Of a stretch of 8,123 nucleotides of DNA, positions 7,601-8,123 are shown piece after piece. Position 1 is the stretch's first letter. Every line of letters starts with the position of its first letter. Source of the stretch: Opitutaceae bacterium (GTDB lineage Bacteria; Verrucomicrobiota; Verrucomicrobiia; Opitutales; Opitutaceae). The notes beneath the pieces were generated by a model. The model was not told the origin of the DNA, did no database searches, and worked only from the letters and a program-made list of their open reading frames with translations. Position numbers and translations under genes: made by a program. The stretch covers positions 1 through 8,123 of the forward strand of contig JAIRTK010000569.1 of assembly GCA_031254955.1 (NCBI GenBank), given 5' to 3'.

Positions 7601-7823
7601 CGGTGCCGTCCACGGTGACGACGGCGTTGGCCAGGTATCTGCCCGTGGCTTGGTTCATCACGCGCCCGGTGATGACTCCGGTGCTCTCCTGCGCGTGGGT
7701 AGAGAGCGGGAGGAGGACCAATGCGAGGACGGCGGCGAGCCAAAGCCCGTGCCGGAACGGAAGGACGTGGCGCGGCTTTACAAACGGCGCCGTCGGTGTG
7801 TTGTGTTTGTCTGGTTTATGCAT
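4602..7823 (-). CDS. TonB-dependent receptor with N-terminal carboxypeptidase-regulatory-like domain
   Basis: This outer-membrane importer is powered by TonB-ExbBD. From the ATG at 7823-7821 it has 1073 residues. Residues 20-44 form a Sec signal peptide (FRHGLWLAAVLALVLLPLST, cleavage near THA|QE). Residues 48-128 (GVITGRVMNQATGRYLANAV, DDLGAYRLSNLAPGAYTVRA) are a carboxypeptidase-regulatory-like beta-sandwich. EAFTVSG (134-140) sits where the TonB box is expected. The plug spans about 155-265, with GNVGELMKKLPGVAIDYSNG, IRIRGMDPQMASITLDGNPI and the end NSMGGSVNFKTKNAF. The rest is a 22-strand-type barrel, including NPNLRPQTYNLYQARLEYYF, ending in GVRADF. The architecture resembles the large Xanthomonas/Caulobacter-type receptors often tied to glycan uptake. 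No SusD-like partner follows; an autotransporter does. The frame stays open upstream to 8054, but those 77 codons cross palindromic repeats and would bury the signal peptide, so I reject the longer start. No good Shine-Dalgarno site precedes the chosen ATG. The substrate is unknown. Confidence 0.93.
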   Translation of the reverse strand: MHKPDKHNTPTAPFVKPRHVLPFRHGLWLAAVLALVLLPLSTHAQESTGVITGRVMNQATGRYLANAVVTVDGTDLRALTDDLGAYRLSNLAPGAYTVRAQYTDLDAGATGVTVASGETATADFSLTSNVYILEAFTVSGEREGAAKALQDQRFASTMKNVVAADAFGNMVDGNVGELMKKLPGVAIDYSNGEDPTRIRIRGMDPQMASITLDGNPIASGGGGTSRALDLSSFAVQNIDVIEVNFAPTPDQSANSMGGSVNFKTKNAFAQKGRRVRLDGNLSLNTAALDIKKTPGGNRTSDRKIKPGFMLQYTEAFGSVRPIGISIVANFFQKYRQNNNYDVPYSFNLTSEENGIASKASDGTIGNVTWTERGSATERRNLNINLDWKLSDNTSVFLRTAYTQDLGIGQYSHLFRAEAGTHLGATDDRPASNFEQIVGRNSTARAYSGLSNGDIKLWNVAIGAQHKFGRFEIDYDAYASQSKSDRDPSENFELRYLQNGINLSVYDVSGQASGEIRQTDAAGVVLPRDQWTYLDISKYKNLGIWQDFNYGSDDQMGAKFNVSFPLTVSNMAGTTSFPVKIKAGASFNQQKRDTKRYWKEIRLTGNSQDSAFGSAAEPTLQQFADTIYGNTWRGFDLAVPQWLSPYAVYDYFLANPGQFYDRRVEFGNKGAYLPESEFGREKSGDKQARERVFAGYIMATANVSNLTILAGVRYEATWLTGWGNIYLRAERSAEDPYAVGGNFDVVTPTSPYYRWDIERPYELAELQYRAAKRDYDYDKIFPNLQFKYDIMPNLIARASFTTGIGRPRLEDVVWIGNDDIVPAFKLIRRPNPNLRPQTYNLYQARLEYYFNKFGSATITGFYQPYKNYIMNTDHYEPYTFTTEEGEEVTELWKVSQNNNAGDGRNYGVELSYQQRLGFIASWLDRVEFYASISICDPKAKYPWRASAATAVDDAAAEEFNNLPPEWKDVPLNDIKRRFGTASLSYNGSRFGASVTAMWTDDYARSVDTTNLSETRYAENIRLDFSMNYKLSRHWQAYFDWRNFNDVPDERTIFDRTAGYYVSGMVINVGVRADF

Positions 7824-7969
7824 GGTATGCGGGTTGTGGTTGGTTGGATGGAACGAGGAGAAAACGGTGACGGCGGGGCGGCAGGGAGTGGAAGCGGCGG
7901 AAGCGGGAACGCACGTCAATGAGGCGCATGGCGCGGGGCATGGGTCGCGAGTCGCCAGCCCGTGGGTTG

Positions 7970-7995
7970 AAAAAAGAGCGCGGGCATTCCCGCTC
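7970..7995 (-). terminator. Intrinsic terminator on the minus strand
   Basis: On the minus strand GAGCGGG, a five-base loop and CCGCGCTC (with one bulged G) form a seven-pair GC stem followed directly by six T residues. It would end a transcript coming from a gene beyond the right edge. If the receptor promoter lies further upstream, it would instead sit in the receptor leader as an attenuator. It shares the 12-mer AAAGAGCGCGGG (7973-7984) with the hairpin at 1406-1433. Confidence 0.65.
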
Positions 7996-8024
7996 GTGGA
8001 TGCGCGCAGCACACCCAAACTCAT

Positions 8025-8077
8025 GGGCAGGAATACCCGTGCTCCTTCTCCCATCTCGCGGGCTGGAATGCCCGTGC
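8025..8077. repeat. Two copies of an 18-base imperfect palindrome
   Basis: GGGCAGGAATACCCGTGC (8025-8042) and GGGCTGGAATGCCCGTGC (8060-8077) match at 16 of 18 positions and are spaced 35 bases start to start. Each can fold as a small GGG/CCC hairpin. The inner GGAATGCCCG of the second copy (8065-8074) is the exact reverse complement of 7981-7990 inside the terminator. CGGGCTGG (8059-8066) is inverted again at 7955-7962. Together these suggest a small palindromic repeat family that has spread locally. Confidence 0.7.
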
Positions 8078-8123
8078 CCGTGCCGCTTTTTAAAAACGCA
8101 GTCCGCGTCAGAATACGCGATGC

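Larger units (their letters stand above)
7824..8123. other. Non-coding leader upstream of the receptor
   Basis: These 300 bases precede the receptor on its coding strand and continue past the window edge. They contain an intrinsic terminator (7970-7995), two diverged copies of a GGAATGCCCG-type palindromic repeat (8025-8077) and a TTTTTAAAAA palindrome (8087-8096). The 146 bases between the terminator and the ATG are GC-rich. They contain one TTGACG on the minus strand but no -10 box at a proper distance from it. The receptor promoter is therefore unresolved, and may lie either side of the terminator. Confidence 0.6.

Noticed and set aside
7824..8054. 77 extra N-terminal codons for the receptor
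   Set aside because: They would place the signal peptide near residue 100 and encode part of a terminator hairpin and a repeat. The ATG at 7823 puts the signal peptide at the N-terminus.

Overview
The window holds three genes, all on the minus strand and read from right to left: an outer-membrane TonB-dependent receptor (7823 to 4602), a type V autotransporter (4544 to 1869), and a secreted protein of unknown function that starts at 1073 and runs off the left edge. The genes are GC-rich, while much of the gap at 1074-1700 is AT-rich. The envelope is clearly Gram-negative, with Sec signal peptides and two outer-membrane barrels that each end in Phe. The receptor has a carboxypeptidase-regulatory-like domain before its plug, and it sits beside a large autotransporter. 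The unknown protein has a short 'PPYEV' stretch just after its signal peptide. Together these recall the Verrucomicrobiota, in particular the Opitutaceae. That placement is an inference from style, not a database result.

Layout from right to left. 7824-8123 is a non-coding leader with small palindromic repeats and one good intrinsic terminator on the minus strand (7970-7995). The receptor follows. It is separated from the autotransporter by only 57 bases, which hold the autotransporter's strong Shine-Dalgarno site, so the two are probably co-transcribed. After the autotransporter stop comes a 795-base gap (1074-1868) packed with inverted repeats: a large structured element at 1705-1811, a perfect 12-bp hairpin at 1406-1433, and a run of three palindromes between 1098 and 1336. 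The third gene starts just beyond these.

How the genes may work together: the receptor would import a TonB-dependent substrate, and the autotransporter would display or release a beta-rich passenger at the same surface. Co-expression suggests binding or capture of one substrate, possibly a glycan, but nothing in the sequence names it. No enzyme, SusD-like lipoprotein, sigma/anti-sigma pair or transport ATPase lies in the window. I see no tRNA, rRNA, CRISPR array, transposase or integrase. The least explained parts are the palindromic non-coding elements and the unknown secreted protein.
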